DNA from: CAYVWB01 sp964455395
Lineage (GTDB): Bacteria > Desulfobacterota > Desulfovibrionia > Desulfovibrionales > Desulfovibrionaceae
DNA length: 64,000 nucleotides
Direction: 5' to 3'
Assembly: GCA_964455395.1 (NCBI GenBank)
Contig: CAYVWB010000011.1
Span: forward strand, 16,599 to 80,598
Below the pieces are notes generated by a model. The model saw only the letters and a program-made list of their open reading frames with translations. It did no database searches and was not told where the DNA came from. Below are positions 24,677 through 34,500 of the stretch, piece by piece (position 1 is the first letter of the stretch; every line of letters begins with the position of its first letter). A program made the translations under genes and the position numbers.

Positions 24677-25786
24677 CTAGCTCGGTGAAACGGCGGCGCT
24701 GGACGCCTGAACACAAGCGTCATACTCCTGACGAAGCGTCTCGATGAGCTCCTTGACGGAGAGTAGCTTCGTGATGCGATGGACGTTCTGGCCGGCGAAG
24801 GCAAGGCCTTTGGCAAGGTTGCCCAGCCTGGCGTTGATGAGCGCCAAGGCGATGCAGAAGGGGCTGCTCTCGTAGTCGCACGTTTTGATGCAGTGGTAGG
24901 GGCAGCTGAACGGGACCTTGCCCCCTTGCTCCATGGCAGCCACGAAACTGTTGCGCAGGGCCCGACCCGGCATGCCCACAGGGCTCTTGATGATGGTGAG
25001 ATCCTCTTCCCGGGCGTCCACATACGCCTGCTTGAAGGCGGGGTCCGCATCACACTCATGGGTGGCCACGAAACGCGTGCCCAGCTGCGCGCCTGCAGCG
25101 CCGAGCTCCATGAAGCGGTAGATGTCCGCGCCGGTGTACACCCCTCCGGCAGCGATGACCGGGATGGCCCGACCAGCCTTGCCCTCATAAGGACGCACGG
25201 CATCCACCACGGCTGGCGCCAGATTTTCCAGACGATATGCAGGATCTTCGAGTTGCGCTTCGGTGAAGCCCAGATGCCCGCCGGCCAGAGGGCCTTCCAC
25301 CACGAACGCGTCCGGCAGCCGGCTGAATTTTTGCAGCCACCCCTTGCAGAGCAACGCCGCGGCTCGCGCCGAGGAGACGATGGGAACGAGCTTCGGACCG
25401 GGGCCGTCGTCCGTCTTGACGAATTTGGGAAGAGTCAAGGGCAGCCCGGCGCCGGAAAAGATGATGTCGACCCCTTCGTCCACGGCCGCAGCGATGGACT
25501 CGGCGTAGTTGGTCAACGCGACCATGATGTTCACGCCCAACACGCCTTTGGTCATTGCACGGGCCTTGCGGATTTCACGACGCAGAGCGCGCGTGTTCGC
25601 CGCCACATAATCGGTCTTGAAGTCGGGCTCGGGATACCCGAGACCCACGGCGGCGATGACGCCCACGCCGCCCTCTTCCGCAACGGCCGAGGCCAGGTTC
25701 GCACCGGAGACGCCGACCCCCATGCCGCCTTGGACAATGGGCGTCGGAGCGACGAGGTCGCCTATCACGAGGGAGGGGAATGACAC
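24677..25786 (-). CDS. Nitronate monooxygenase / FMN-dependent oxidoreductase family protein
   Basis: A 369-residue TIM-barrel flavoprotein of the 2-nitropropane dioxygenase family (also FabK-like). Family signatures: PTPIVQGGMGVGVSG at the start, VNIMVALTNY, GPLAGGHLGF, AAGGVYTGADIYRFMELGAAGAQLGTRFVAT for FMN phosphate binding, and IIKSPVGMPGRALRN. A Cys-rich segment, CPYHCIKTCDYESSPFC, near residue 290 is unusual for simple nitronate monooxygenases and could bind metal or an iron-sulfur cluster. The start is GTG with AAGGAAG upstream. It oxidises alkyl nitronates or reduces an enoyl-type substrate; the sequence does not settle which. A relative (PksE/PfaD type) acts as a trans-enoylreductase in some PKS loci, but that role is not supported here and this is more likely a housekeeping gene. 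Confidence 0.8.
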   Translation of the reverse strand: MSFPSLVIGDLVAPTPIVQGGMGVGVSGANLASAVAEEGGVGVIAAVGLGYPEPDFKTDYVAANTRALRREIRKARAMTKGVLGVNIMVALTNYAESIAAAVDEGVDIIFSGAGLPLTLPKFVKTDDGPGPKLVPIVSSARAAALLCKGWLQKFSRLPDAFVVEGPLAGGHLGFTEAQLEDPAYRLENLAPAVVDAVRPYEGKAGRAIPVIAAGGVYTGADIYRFMELGAAGAQLGTRFVATHECDADPAFKQAYVDAREEDLTIIKSPVGMPGRALRNSFVAAMEQGGKVPFSCPYHCIKTCDYESSPFCIALALINARLGNLAKGLAFAGQNVHRITKLLSVKELIETLRQEYDACVQASSAAVSPS

Positions 25787-26428
25787 GGATCGCTTCCTTG
25801 GAAAAAAGTGTGGGGCGTCGGGAAGGACGGCTGGAGACCTGCCGGCGCGCTACCGCCCACTCTGGGGCGCAACTGCCCGCAACCGCTCTCGAATGCGAAA
25901 ATGCTGAGCGTTGACGGCGGCCTGCTGGAGTAATGCAGGCCCGTTGCGGAGGATGGCGACAGCAAGGGGAACGTGGCGTACGCCCCCCCCCAGCCTTCAT
26001 CATCAAGGATCACCGGGTATCCGAAGACTGGAAAAGGCAGTCCGCGGAATGCTGCGGATGCTCAACGCTGTCTTTGAATTCGGAGACGGTACACTATCCC
26101 CACGGCGGACGCAAAGCATTTCATGATCGAAGCTTTTTTTCGTGATGTCATATGGTTACGATAACGCCCTCGCACACACGTCGGCTTTTGCCACTGTTCC
26201 GCGGAACCCGCGGTGGACCCTCCACTTCACGAGACGTGACGCCGGCCGGCGCCGCCGCCGAAGCGTCGTCCACGGTTCGACGCCCCCCCGCTTCGTGAGG
26301 CGCTACAATTGCTCCGGGTGCGCCATAAGCGTCACCTTGCCCTCGACCTTGGCAGAGATAGCTTGACACACAAAATATTCCATCCTAAAAATTCTTTTCA
26401 TCAAAATCATTTTTGGAGCAGGATCATC
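25787..26428. other. Divergent intergenic region with P-type ATPase promoter
   Basis: A 640-bp gap between divergent genes. Short frames here lack domains and ribosome sites, and I see no gene. The right end becomes AT-rich and contains a sigma70-like promoter for the metal ATPase operon. Confidence 0.5.
26363..26391 (+). promoter_or_regulatory. Sigma70-like promoter of the metal ATPase-marR operon
   Basis: TTGACA at 26363-26368, a 17-bp spacer and TAAAAA at 26386-26391 (4 of 6 matches to the -10 consensus). It lies about 40 bp upstream of the predicted start at 26429, in a locally AT-rich patch. Confidence 0.5.
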
Positions 26429-28330
26429 ATGATAGGTCGTTTTTCCAATCTTGGCGCATACAAAGAGCTTGTCACCGCTCGTGAGTTCGTGCTGTGCCTC
26501 GGTGGCGGCGCGCTCGCGCTGGCTGGCTACCTTTGGAGCTGGGCCGGGATATCCCCCGCCTGGATAGGCGCCGCCATGGCGCTGGCCGCAGTGGCCGTCA
26601 ACGGACTGCCCATCATCCGCGGCGCCATCGAAGGCCTCTTGCAGCGTCAGGTCAACGTGGACGAACTGGTCAGCCTGGCCATTGCGGCGTCGTTGATCCA
26701 AGGGGAATTCGTCACCGCCGCCGTGGTCAGCTTCATCATGACCCTCGGGGCTCTGGTGGAGGAAGCCGTCAGCGAGTCGGCTCGGCGCTCCATCCAGGCT
26801 CTGGCCAAGATGACGCCCGACAAGGCGACGCTGGTGACGGACGAGGGCGAACGCGTGGTCCCCGTGGCGGACATCCGAGAGGGCGATCGCTTGCTCGTCA
26901 AGCCGGGCGAGCGCATCCCCGTGGATGGCGTCATCCTCGCCGGCGCCGCCGCCATGGACGAGTCCTCCGTCACCGGCGAGTCCATCCCCAGAACGCGCAA
27001 GGAAGGCGACCAGGCCTTGGCCGGGACGCTGGACTACAACGGCGTCATCGAGATTCGCGCCACCCACGTGGGCGACGACACCACCCTCGGCAAAGTGGTG
27101 CAGCTCGTGACCGAAGCCGAAGCGCAGAAACCCGACGCCGTGCGTTTCGTGGACCGCTACGCCCGGTGGTTCACCCCCGTGGTGCTGGCGTGCGCCGCCC
27201 TGGCGTGGGCCCTCTCCGGCGAGGCGAGCCGCGCCGTGGCCGTCTTGGTGGCGGGCTGTCCGTGCGCGCTGCTCATGGCTGCGCCCACAGCCACGGTGGC
27301 GGCTGTGGCCCGCGCTGCCCGCTCCGGCGTGCTGGTGAAAGGCGGCGGCCATCTGGAGGAAATCGCCCGCGTGGACACGGTCCTCTTCGACAAGACAGGC
27401 ACCCTCACCCTGGGCGAGCCCCGCGTGGAGGAAGTCGTCACCGAGGACGGCGTCGCCACGGTGGAAGTCATCGCCTGCGCAGCCGGCGCGGAGCAGCACT
27501 GCACGCACCCCCTGGCCCGCGCCGTGATGAAAGCCGCGCACTACGCCAAGATTACCGTGACCAAGGCCGAGAACGTCCTCAGCGAAATCGGCATCGGCGT
27601 ACGGGCCGTGCTCGACGGCCGCGTCATCGAGGTGGGCAGCGCGTACCTGGGCAGCGGCGAGGCCTCGCTGCCTGCGCCCCTCAAGTCGAGGCTTGCGGTC
27701 ATGAAGGAACAGGGCGCGACGCCGCTGGTGGTCTACCGAGACCAGCAGGCCATCGGCCTCCTCGCAGTGACGGACACGATCCGGGAGACGGCGCGTACGA
27801 CAGTGGATGCGCTCCGCGAGTTGGGCGTGACCCGCATGGGCGTGCTTTCCGGGGACCATGAGCAGTCCGTGGCGCGCATCGCCTCGGCGACAGGCATCCG
27901 GGAGACGTGGCACGGGCTGAAGCCGCAGGACAAGCAGGAGGTCATCAAAACGTTCCAGGAGGAGGGCCGCCGGGTGCTGTTCGTGGGCGACGGCGTGAAC
28001 GACGCTCCGGCCCTGGCGCAGGCCGACATCGGCGTAGCCATGGGCGCTGCGGGCACGGATGTGGCGCTGGAGACTGCGGGCGTCGCCCTCACTCACGACG
28101 AAGTGGCCCGGCTGCCTTTCCTCGTGCGGCTGGCCCGGCGTATGCTCACGCTCATCAAGGTCAACATCGGGCTGGGGCTGCTCTTCAACGTCGTCGCCAT
28201 CCTGGGCGGTTCCTACGGCGTACTGAGCCCCATCGCTGCGGCGGTCTTCCACAACGCGGGCTCCATCATCGTGGTCGCTTCCTCGGCGAGTCTCTACTTC
28301 TTTCGCGACCCAAACGCAGCCGTCAAGTAG
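26429..28330 (+). CDS. Heavy-metal-translocating P1B-type ATPase
   Basis: A 633-residue inner-membrane pump that uses ATP to move a transition metal across the membrane. Seen: the actuator loop with TGES (SSVTGESIPRTRKEGD), the CPC metal-binding motif in membrane segment 6 (Cys277-Pro278-Cys279), the phosphorylation site DKTGTLT (Asp321), the nucleotide-domain HP pair (CTHPLARAV) and the hinge GDGVNDAPAL. There is no N-terminal heavy-metal-binding domain. An in-frame start 40 codons upstream is possible, but the ATG at 26429 follows GGAGCAGGA and gives a sensible N-terminus. The last membrane helices (HNAGSIIVVASSASL) look closer to Zn/Cd/Pb or Co/Ni pumps than to copper pumps; the metal is uncertain. 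The marR gene follows after 19 bp. Confidence 0.92.
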   Translation: MIGRFSNLGAYKELVTAREFVLCLGGGALALAGYLWSWAGISPAWIGAAMALAAVAVNGLPIIRGAIEGLLQRQVNVDELVSLAIAASLIQGEFVTAAVVSFIMTLGALVEEAVSESARRSIQALAKMTPDKATLVTDEGERVVPVADIREGDRLLVKPGERIPVDGVILAGAAAMDESSVTGESIPRTRKEGDQALAGTLDYNGVIEIRATHVGDDTTLGKVVQLVTEAEAQKPDAVRFVDRYARWFTPVVLACAALAWALSGEASRAVAVLVAGCPCALLMAAPTATVAAVARAARSGVLVKGGGHLEEIARVDTVLFDKTGTLTLGEPRVEEVVTEDGVATVEVIACAAGAEQHCTHPLARAVMKAAHYAKITVTKAENVLSEIGIGVRAVLDGRVIEVGSAYLGSGEASLPAPLKSRLAVMKEQGATPLVVYRDQQAIGLLAVTDTIRETARTTVDALRELGVTRMGVLSGDHEQSVARIASATGIRETWHGLKPQDKQEVIKTFQEEGRRVLFVGDGVNDAPALAQADIGVAMGAAGTDVALETAGVALTHDEVARLPFLVRLARRMLTLIKVNIGLGLLFNVVAILGGSYGVLSPIAAAVFHNAGSIIVVASSASLYFFRDPNAAVK

Positions 28331-28349
28331 TCGACGCAGTGCAAGAGCC

Positions 28350-28775
28350 ATGGACAACTCGAATCATATCGAAGCGTTGACGCAGCTCCTCGTGGAGTTC
28401 TACGAGCGCTTTTCCTCCTGGGAGCAAGGGGTCGTGAAGGGTTCGCCCATCACCCTGCCACAGATGCACACCCTGGAGGTGCTGGGCTCCATGGGGCAGA
28501 TGCGGATGAAGGAGCTGGCGGAGACCATGGGCGTGACCACCGGTTCGCTCACCGTGCTGGTGGATCGTCTCGTCAAGAGCGGACTGGTGGCGCGGGAGCC
28601 CAACGAGCACGACCGGCGCTCCATCATGGTCCGCCTGACGGCTGATGGAGAAGCGCTCTTTCAGGAGCATCACGACCTCCACAACCAGCTCACCCACGAG
28701 TTGGTGAACGCCCTGGAGCCCGAGGAAACCGAAGCGCTCATGCGTATCCTCAAGAAGATCAACAGCCACATCTGA
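28350..28775 (+). CDS. MarR-family transcriptional regulator
   Basis: A 141-residue winged-helix repressor-type protein. The pattern is typical: an N-terminal dimerisation helix, MRMKELAETMGVTTGSLTVLVDRLVKSGLVAR as the helix-turn-helix, then the wing EPNEHDRRSIMVRLTADG with the conserved DxRxxxxxLT, and a C-terminal helix. It lies 19 bp behind the metal ATPase in the same direction, so both are probably one transcript and the protein may control the pump operon by sensing the metal or a related stress. No Cys is present, so sensing by a Cys thiol is unlikely. The direct target and ligand are not known. Confidence 0.9.
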   Translation: MDNSNHIEALTQLLVEFYERFSSWEQGVVKGSPITLPQMHTLEVLGSMGQMRMKELAETMGVTTGSLTVLVDRLVKSGLVAREPNEHDRRSIMVRLTADGEALFQEHHDLHNQLTHELVNALEPEETEALMRILKKINSHI

Positions 28776-29106
28776 GACGTCCCCTCACCCCCCCCCTCCT
28801 CCCGCACCACAGGGTCGGCGGCGTGACGCGACTTTCCCCCGAAAAGAGCCCTGCAGCCTGACGCAGAACGGACGGCGGCATTGACCGGTTGCGCCAAGTC
28901 GCTTCCCTTCTCGCCTGCGTGAATCGCCGTATCGCGTTTGCGGTCTGCGGGCCTCGGCGGCTGGTCTGCTTGTGGAACATGGCGTGGCTTCGAGAATCGC
29001 ACAGCTTCCGAGTACTCCCTGAAATGTCCCGCTATCCCAAGCAGTCGTGGGTATGCATGATGAATTGGTCATGAAAAACCACGAATCGCGACCCATGGGA
29101 GGACTC
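28776..29106. other. Intergenic region before the cytochrome operon
   Basis: About 330 bp with no recognisable gene. A C-rich stretch follows the marR stop. An upstream in-frame extension of the cytochrome gene enters this region, but the ribosome site argues for a later start. Confidence 0.5.
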
Positions 29107-30447
29107 ATGTCGTCATCCTTCGAACGTCCGCAACTGCGGCGGTTCCTCGTCTGTTGCGCATTGACCGCCGCCGCCCTCGCGCTCAGCTGCTTCGCGCCGC
29201 ATGGCTTGGGCCTTCTGCACGCCAAGGCCGAAGCCACGCCGGAGCAATGCGTGCAGTGCCACCAGGGGGTTTCGCCCAGAATCGTGCAGGACTGGGAGCA
29301 CAGCGCCCACAGCGAGGCGGGCGTGAACTGCGTCTCCTGCCACGGCGACAGCCACGATTCCCCCAAGAACCCGGAGCTGGCCAAGCTCGCCACGCCGGAG
29401 ACCTGTCGCGAATGCCACCCCGAGCGCGTCGAACAGTTCGAAGCAGGCAAGCACGCCCTGGCGTGGGATTCTTTCCAGGCCATGCCCACCACCCATTGGC
29501 AGCCCATGACCCTGCGCACGGGATTGCAGGGCTGCGCCGGCTGCCACAAGATCGGCATGAAGTCCGAAGAAGAGATCCGCAAACTCCGTGAGCAAGGCGC
29601 GGACTACGGCGCCGGCGCCTGCGATTCCTGCCACACGCGCCACCTCTTCTCGAAAAAGGAAGCCCAGTCGCCCCAAGCCTGCCGTACTTGCCACATGGGC
29701 ATGGACCACCCCCAGTGGGAGATGTACGAATCCTCCAAACACGGTGTGCGGCATCAGCTCAAAACCTCCGGCGCCCTGCCCGAGGACGCCGCCGCCCCCA
29801 CCTGCCAGACCTGCCACATGAACGAAGGCGACCACGCCGTGATGACTGGGTGGGGCTTCCTGGCCGTGCGGTTGCCCATGCCCGAGGATGAACAGTGGGC
29901 CAAGGACCGCGCCACCGTGCTGAAGGGCCTTGGCGTACTGGACCCCGACGGCGACCCCACGGATCGCCTGGACGTGGTGAAGCAGGCCAAAGTGGCCCGG
30001 CTGACCGAGGAAGCCTTCCAGAAACAGCGCGACGAAATGGTCGCCATCTGCAGCGACTGCCACACCGAGACCTACGCCCGCGACGAACTCGCCAAAGGCG
30101 ACGACATGATCCGCATTGCAGACAGCCTCATGGCCGAGTCCATCCGCACCGTGGCCGCCCTCTATCAAGAGGGAATCCTTGAAAAGCCGGAGAGCTACGC
30201 GTTTCCATACCCGGACCTGCTCACCTTCCACGACGCGCCCAGCGAAATAGAAACGCGGCTCTGGCTCATGTTCCTGAAACATCGCATGCGGATGTTCCAG
30301 GGGTCCTTCCACATGAACCCTGATTACGCCCTCTGGTACGGCTACAGCGAGATGATCCGCGACCGCAACTGGATCAACGAGCGCGCCGAAGAGCTGCGAC
30401 GCCGCCGGGCAGTGGCTGACAAATTGGACCTCAACGACAAGGAGTAG
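29107..30447 (+). CDS. Octaheme cytochrome c, hydroxylamine oxidoreductase-like family
   Basis: A 446-residue exported multiheme cytochrome. Eight CxxCH motifs are visible in order: CVQCH, CVSCH, CRECH, CAGCH, CDSCH, CRTCH, CQTCH and CSDCH. The N-terminus (RRFLVCCALTAAALALSCFA) is a signal peptide, so hemes are attached in the periplasm. Heme number, length and the helical C-terminal region (FHMNPDYALWYGYSEM) fit the HAO-like octaheme family, whose members oxidise hydroxylamine or reduce nitrite or hydroxylamine. Whether the heme-crosslinking Tyr of true HAO is present cannot be decided by eye. The chosen ATG follows GGGAGGA at 7 nt; 20 in-frame upstream codons lack such a site. A hemerythrin-like gene starts 5 bp after the stop, suggesting a shared role in nitrogen-oxide or oxygen stress. 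Confidence 0.85.
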   Translation: MSSSFERPQLRRFLVCCALTAAALALSCFAPHGLGLLHAKAEATPEQCVQCHQGVSPRIVQDWEHSAHSEAGVNCVSCHGDSHDSPKNPELAKLATPETCRECHPERVEQFEAGKHALAWDSFQAMPTTHWQPMTLRTGLQGCAGCHKIGMKSEEEIRKLREQGADYGAGACDSCHTRHLFSKKEAQSPQACRTCHMGMDHPQWEMYESSKHGVRHQLKTSGALPEDAAAPTCQTCHMNEGDHAVMTGWGFLAVRLPMPEDEQWAKDRATVLKGLGVLDPDGDPTDRLDVVKQAKVARLTEEAFQKQRDEMVAICSDCHTETYARDELAKGDDMIRIADSLMAESIRTVAALYQEGILEKPESYAFPYPDLLTFHDAPSEIETRLWLMFLKHRMRMFQGSFHMNPDYALWYGYSEMIRDRNWINERAEELRRRRAVADKLDLNDKE

Positions 30448-30452
30448 GCGCC

Positions 30453-30995
30453 ATGGAGCCCATCGGACCGTTGATGCATGAACATAGACTCATTGAACGT
30501 ATGATCGCCGTGCTGGACAAGGAAGCCCAGCGCCTGGAGGACGGCGGTTCACCGGATCTTCCACTCGTCTTCCAAGGCGTTGAATTCATTCGCATGTACG
30601 CGGACCAGCTCCACCACGGCAAAGAGGAGGACATCCTCTTCAAGGAGCTGGCCCGCAAGGAGCTCGGTGGAGAGCACGAGGCCATGCGTCTGGAGCTCAT
30701 CGAAGACCACAAGTACGGCCGCAGGCTGGTGAACGAACTGGAAGACCGCGCCGGCGCCTTCGCCCAAGGCGGCGACGTCACGGCTCTGGCCGAGACCCTG
30801 CGCAAGCTCACGGCCTTCTATCCCGACCATATCGAGAAGGAGGACAAGCGTTTCTTCTTCCCCGTACTGGAATACTTCAGCACGGAGGAACGCCAAGCCA
30901 TGCTGGACGAATACGGCGAACTGGAACGCCGGCTGCTCGACGAACGCTACGGCCAGATGGTGGACACGCTGGAAACACGCTACGGCGTCGCCTGA
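30453..30995 (+). CDS. Hemerythrin-like (HHE domain) protein
   Basis: A 180-residue, mainly helical protein with the His/Glu pattern of HHE cation-binding domains: MHEHRLIE near residue 9, LHHGKEEDILF, EDHKYGRRLV and YPDHIEKEDKRFFFP. These would bind a di-iron centre that holds oxygen or senses or repairs damage by nitric oxide. No signal peptide is seen, so it should be cytoplasmic, unlike the cytochrome before it. Its Shine-Dalgarno (AAGGAG) lies inside the last codons of the cytochrome gene, so the two are almost certainly one operon. Members of this family include DnrN/YtfE-type iron-sulfur repair proteins, but the N-terminal Cys domain of those is absent. Confidence 0.88.
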   Translation: MEPIGPLMHEHRLIERMIAVLDKEAQRLEDGGSPDLPLVFQGVEFIRMYADQLHHGKEEDILFKELARKELGGEHEAMRLELIEDHKYGRRLVNELEDRAGAFAQGGDVTALAETLRKLTAFYPDHIEKEDKRFFFPVLEYFSTEERQAMLDEYGELERRLLDERYGQMVDTLETRYGVA

Positions 30996-31554
30996 GACGC
31001 CGGCAATCGGCCTCCCTACACGTCCAACGCGGCGGATTCGTCCCTCGACAGGAGAGGCGGACCGCCGCGTTCTTCATGTGAGACGGGCCCTTCAAGGCGT
31101 ATGGGGATGGGCAAGCGTTGCCCCATCTCGACAAGCCGCCTGGCGTAGCTGGCGGCCCCCCATTGGACAAAGTGACGGGGTCGAAACCCTCGGGGGGTGG
31201 GTGCTGGCGGCCCTCCCCTGCCGGCGCATCACCGCGAAGAGTCAGCCAAGACCGTTGTGGGGATAGCATTCGGCCAGCGTGCGCAGCGTTTCGATAACCG
31301 GCGAGTCATCGCGCGACGACGGACGATATCCCCTAACGGTCCGACCCAGACGCGCCGCGGCGCATGACGGCCTGACGCCCAGACCATGCTCGTGGCGCCT
31401 ATGATCGACGAACAGCTCGGACGAAGCGACCTCCACCCTGCGCCCCTACCGCAAACGCCTCGCCCAAAACACTGCCGCCTCGACACGAATTGCCGACGCA
31501 TGGTATGATGCAAGAAATCGCCTCTTTCTTCCGCACACCGCCCAGGAGGTACGC
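30996..31554. other. Intergenic region after hemerythrin gene
   Basis: About 560 bp without a supportable gene. It holds a strong inverted repeat at 31026-31071 near the left end and the ribosome site AGGAGG of the next gene at the right end. Confidence 0.5.
31026..31071 (+). terminator. Stem-loop after the cytochrome-hemerythrin operon
   Basis: Perfect 10-bp inverted repeat AACGCGGCGG (31026-31035) and CCGCCGCGTT (31062-31071) with a 26-nt loop, 31 bp after the stop. The following bases TTCTTCAT are only weakly T-rich. Confidence 0.5.
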
Positions 31555-34500
31555 ATGGCGGCCCGCTTCCTCACTCACTCCCCCGACACCCCGTCCCACA
31601 CGGCGCCCCACACGGCGCATATGTCCCTGCGCCATCGGCGGATGACGTCCCCGCGCCCCCACGCGACGCACGCCGCCGAGACCTCGCCGACAACGCCAAA
31701 GCGTTCCGCATCGTGCGCGACTTTCCCGGCGCTGGCGCTTGCGGGGATTTTCATGATGACACTCGCGGGAGGGCTCCTGGCGCAGCCGCACACGGCTCAT
31801 GCCGAGAACGCTTCCCGGCAGGGCGCTTCCGCCGCAGTGGAGGCTGCGCCCCCTGCGACACAGACGCCACATGTTCCCGAGTCGGCGCCCTTGACCATGG
31901 ATGATCCACAAGCCGTCATCGCCAAAGCCTTGGCGCTTCAGGCGGCGCGTCACTCCGAGGAGGCGCTGCGTCTCATGCGGCCGGCGGTGGAGGCGTTGCG
32001 CGCCCAGGGCGCGCCGGACCGACTCGCCATGGCTACTCCCCTCTACGAATTGGCGGAAATCTACAAATTCACCGGTCGGTACAATGCCTCCGAGCGTATC
32101 CACCGCGAAGCCCTCGCCATCCGTGAAGCATTGCTGCCGCCGGACCATCCGGATATCGCCCAGAGCCTCAGCGCGCTGGCGCACCTCATCCGCCAACTCT
32201 CGCGCTACGACGAAGCCGCCGCGCTCTTCGAACGCAGCATCAGCCTCTACGAGAAAAGCCTTGGCCCGGACCACCCCGACACGGCCTTGGCGCTCACCCG
32301 CCTGGGGGTGCTCCATGAACGCATTGCCGATTACGACCGCGCGGAATCCCTCTACCGCCGCGCCCTCGCCATCCAGGAAGCAGCCTTGGGGCAGCCCCAC
32401 CCCGAACTCGCCATCACCCTGAGCTACCTGGCGGAGCTCCACCGCGCCACGGCCCGCTACGAAGAGTCCGAAGCGCTCCACGAACGCGCCTTGGCCATGC
32501 GGCGCGAACTGTACGGCGAAGAACACATCGACATCGCCACCACGTTGAACAACCTCGCCGGACTGCACCGCGCCATCAAAGCGTATCCCGAGGCGGAAGC
32601 GCTCTACATGCAAGCCCTCGCCATGCGCGAGAAGCTGCACGGCCCATCGCACCCCAACGTGGCCTCCAGCCTCAATGGACTGGCGAAGCTGTACGAGCGT
32701 CGCAAGGAATACGACACCGCCCTGGACTACTACCTGCGATGCCTCGAAATTCGGGAGCAAGGGTTCGGACTCAACCACCCCAAGGTCTCCAAGACGCTGA
32801 ACAATCTCGCCCAGCTCCACGTGAAGCGCCAGGAGCTGGACAAGGCGCTGGAGGCGTTTCTGCGCGCTCAGAACATTCAAGGCGACACCGCCGAAATGAT
32901 CATGGGCTTCGCCTCCAAGGAGCTCAAGCAGAGCTATCTGGAAGCGCACCAGAAGTCGCTCTTCCGCTACCTGAGCTTTCTTGTGGAGTTCTTCCCGGAC
33001 GACGCCGGAGCAGTGCGACAAGGCATGGAAGTCTGGCTCCAGCGCAAGGGGTTGCTTCTGGACAGTGAGCGGTTGCTGCAAGAAGCGCTGGTGCGCATGG
33101 AGACTCCGGAAGCGCGCGCACTGTTCGACCGGTTGGAAGAAATCCGCAAGGAATACACCGCCAAAGTGCTGGCTGGCCCGGACGAAGGCGCCTTGGAGGC
33201 CCACCAACGCGTGCTCGCCGAGCTGGAAGCCGCCCGAGCCCGCGCCATCGAGGAGCTCTCGAAGCTGAGCCTCAAGTTCGCTCGCGACCTGAACCGCCGC
33301 CGCGCGGACTTGGCGGCCATCGCCGCGGCGCTGCCTCCCGAGGCCGTGCTGGTGGACTTCGCTTTATACGAGCGCCGGCGTTATGCGACGCGTCAATGGG
33401 ACGGACCCCACTACCTCGCCTTCGTGTTGGCGGGCGACGAGACGACCGGGAAAGACGGGGGCGTCGATCGTCCTGCGCCGTCCCCCGTGCTGGTGGACCT
33501 CGGCCCGGCTGCGCCCATCGAGAACGCGGCGACCTCCATGCGCAAAGCCATCCAGGCGGGAGACGCCACCCAGGCCACGGCGCAGGCGCGCGTCCTCCAC
33601 GATCTGCTCTGGGCCCCCCTGACGGCCAAGGTCCCGGCGCTGCGCGCGACCTCTTCCGTCTATCTGTCGCCCGACGGCGCCTTGAGCTTCGTGCCCTTCG
33701 AGGTATTCCGCACACCTCGGGAACGCTGGCTCATCGAGGACCTGGTCTTCCACTACCTCGCCGCGCCCCGCGACCTGTTGGCGTACGACGCCGAAGAGGA
33801 CGACATCGCGCCAGAGTCCATGGGACCCGCCCTGTTGCTCGGCGCGCCCGATTTCGACGCAGACCCGACAGCCCATGGCGGCGACGCCCCCGCCACGCCT
33901 GCGGGGGAGGCCCTCTCGAGCCGCGAACCGCACACCCCGTCAAGCGCCGCCATGCGCGCGCTCGTCACCCGTGCGCCGGACCTCCGGGAGATGCGTTTTG
34001 CGCCATTGCCCGCCACCCGCGAGGAGGTGCACACCATCGCGCGCTTGCTGGAGTCTGAGCATGTGCGTGTCTATACCAATGGCAAGGCCGTGGAGGAGGT
34101 GCTGTATGGCGACCAGCCGCCGCTTCTCATTCACCTCGCCACACACGGCTTTTTCCTGAGGGACGACGCGACGTCCGCCGCCGGCGATCCCGACGAAACG
34201 GAGGAACCGCCAGCCACCCCGGCGCCGCTGCTGATGTCGCCCACTTCGCCCATGTCGCCGCTGTTGCGCTCGGGGCTGGCGCTGGCCGGCGCCAATCACG
34301 CCCTGGACCAGGACGCCGGGGGCCGCGGGCTTCTGGTGGCCGAAAAGGTCCTCAGCCTGCCCATCTATGGCACGGAGATCGTGGTGCTTTCCGCCTGCAG
34401 TACGGGGATGGGGGAAGTGCACGCCGGCCAAGGCGTCTATGGGTTGCGACGGGCCTTTCAGCAGGCCGGCGCGCGCAGCCTCGTCATGAGCCTGTGGAAC

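Noticed and set aside
24677..25786. Trans-acting enoylreductase of the polyketide cluster
   Set aside because: Family relatives include PksE/PfaD-type enzymes, but the sequence resembles nitronate monooxygenases, the gene is convergent with the cluster's end, and no double bond for it to act on is predicted since no DH domain is present.
26303..28357. Minus-strand open frame of 684 codons
   Set aside because: Antisense to the metal ATPase with CPC and DKTGTLT. The His- and Asp-rich translation is typical of a shadow frame.
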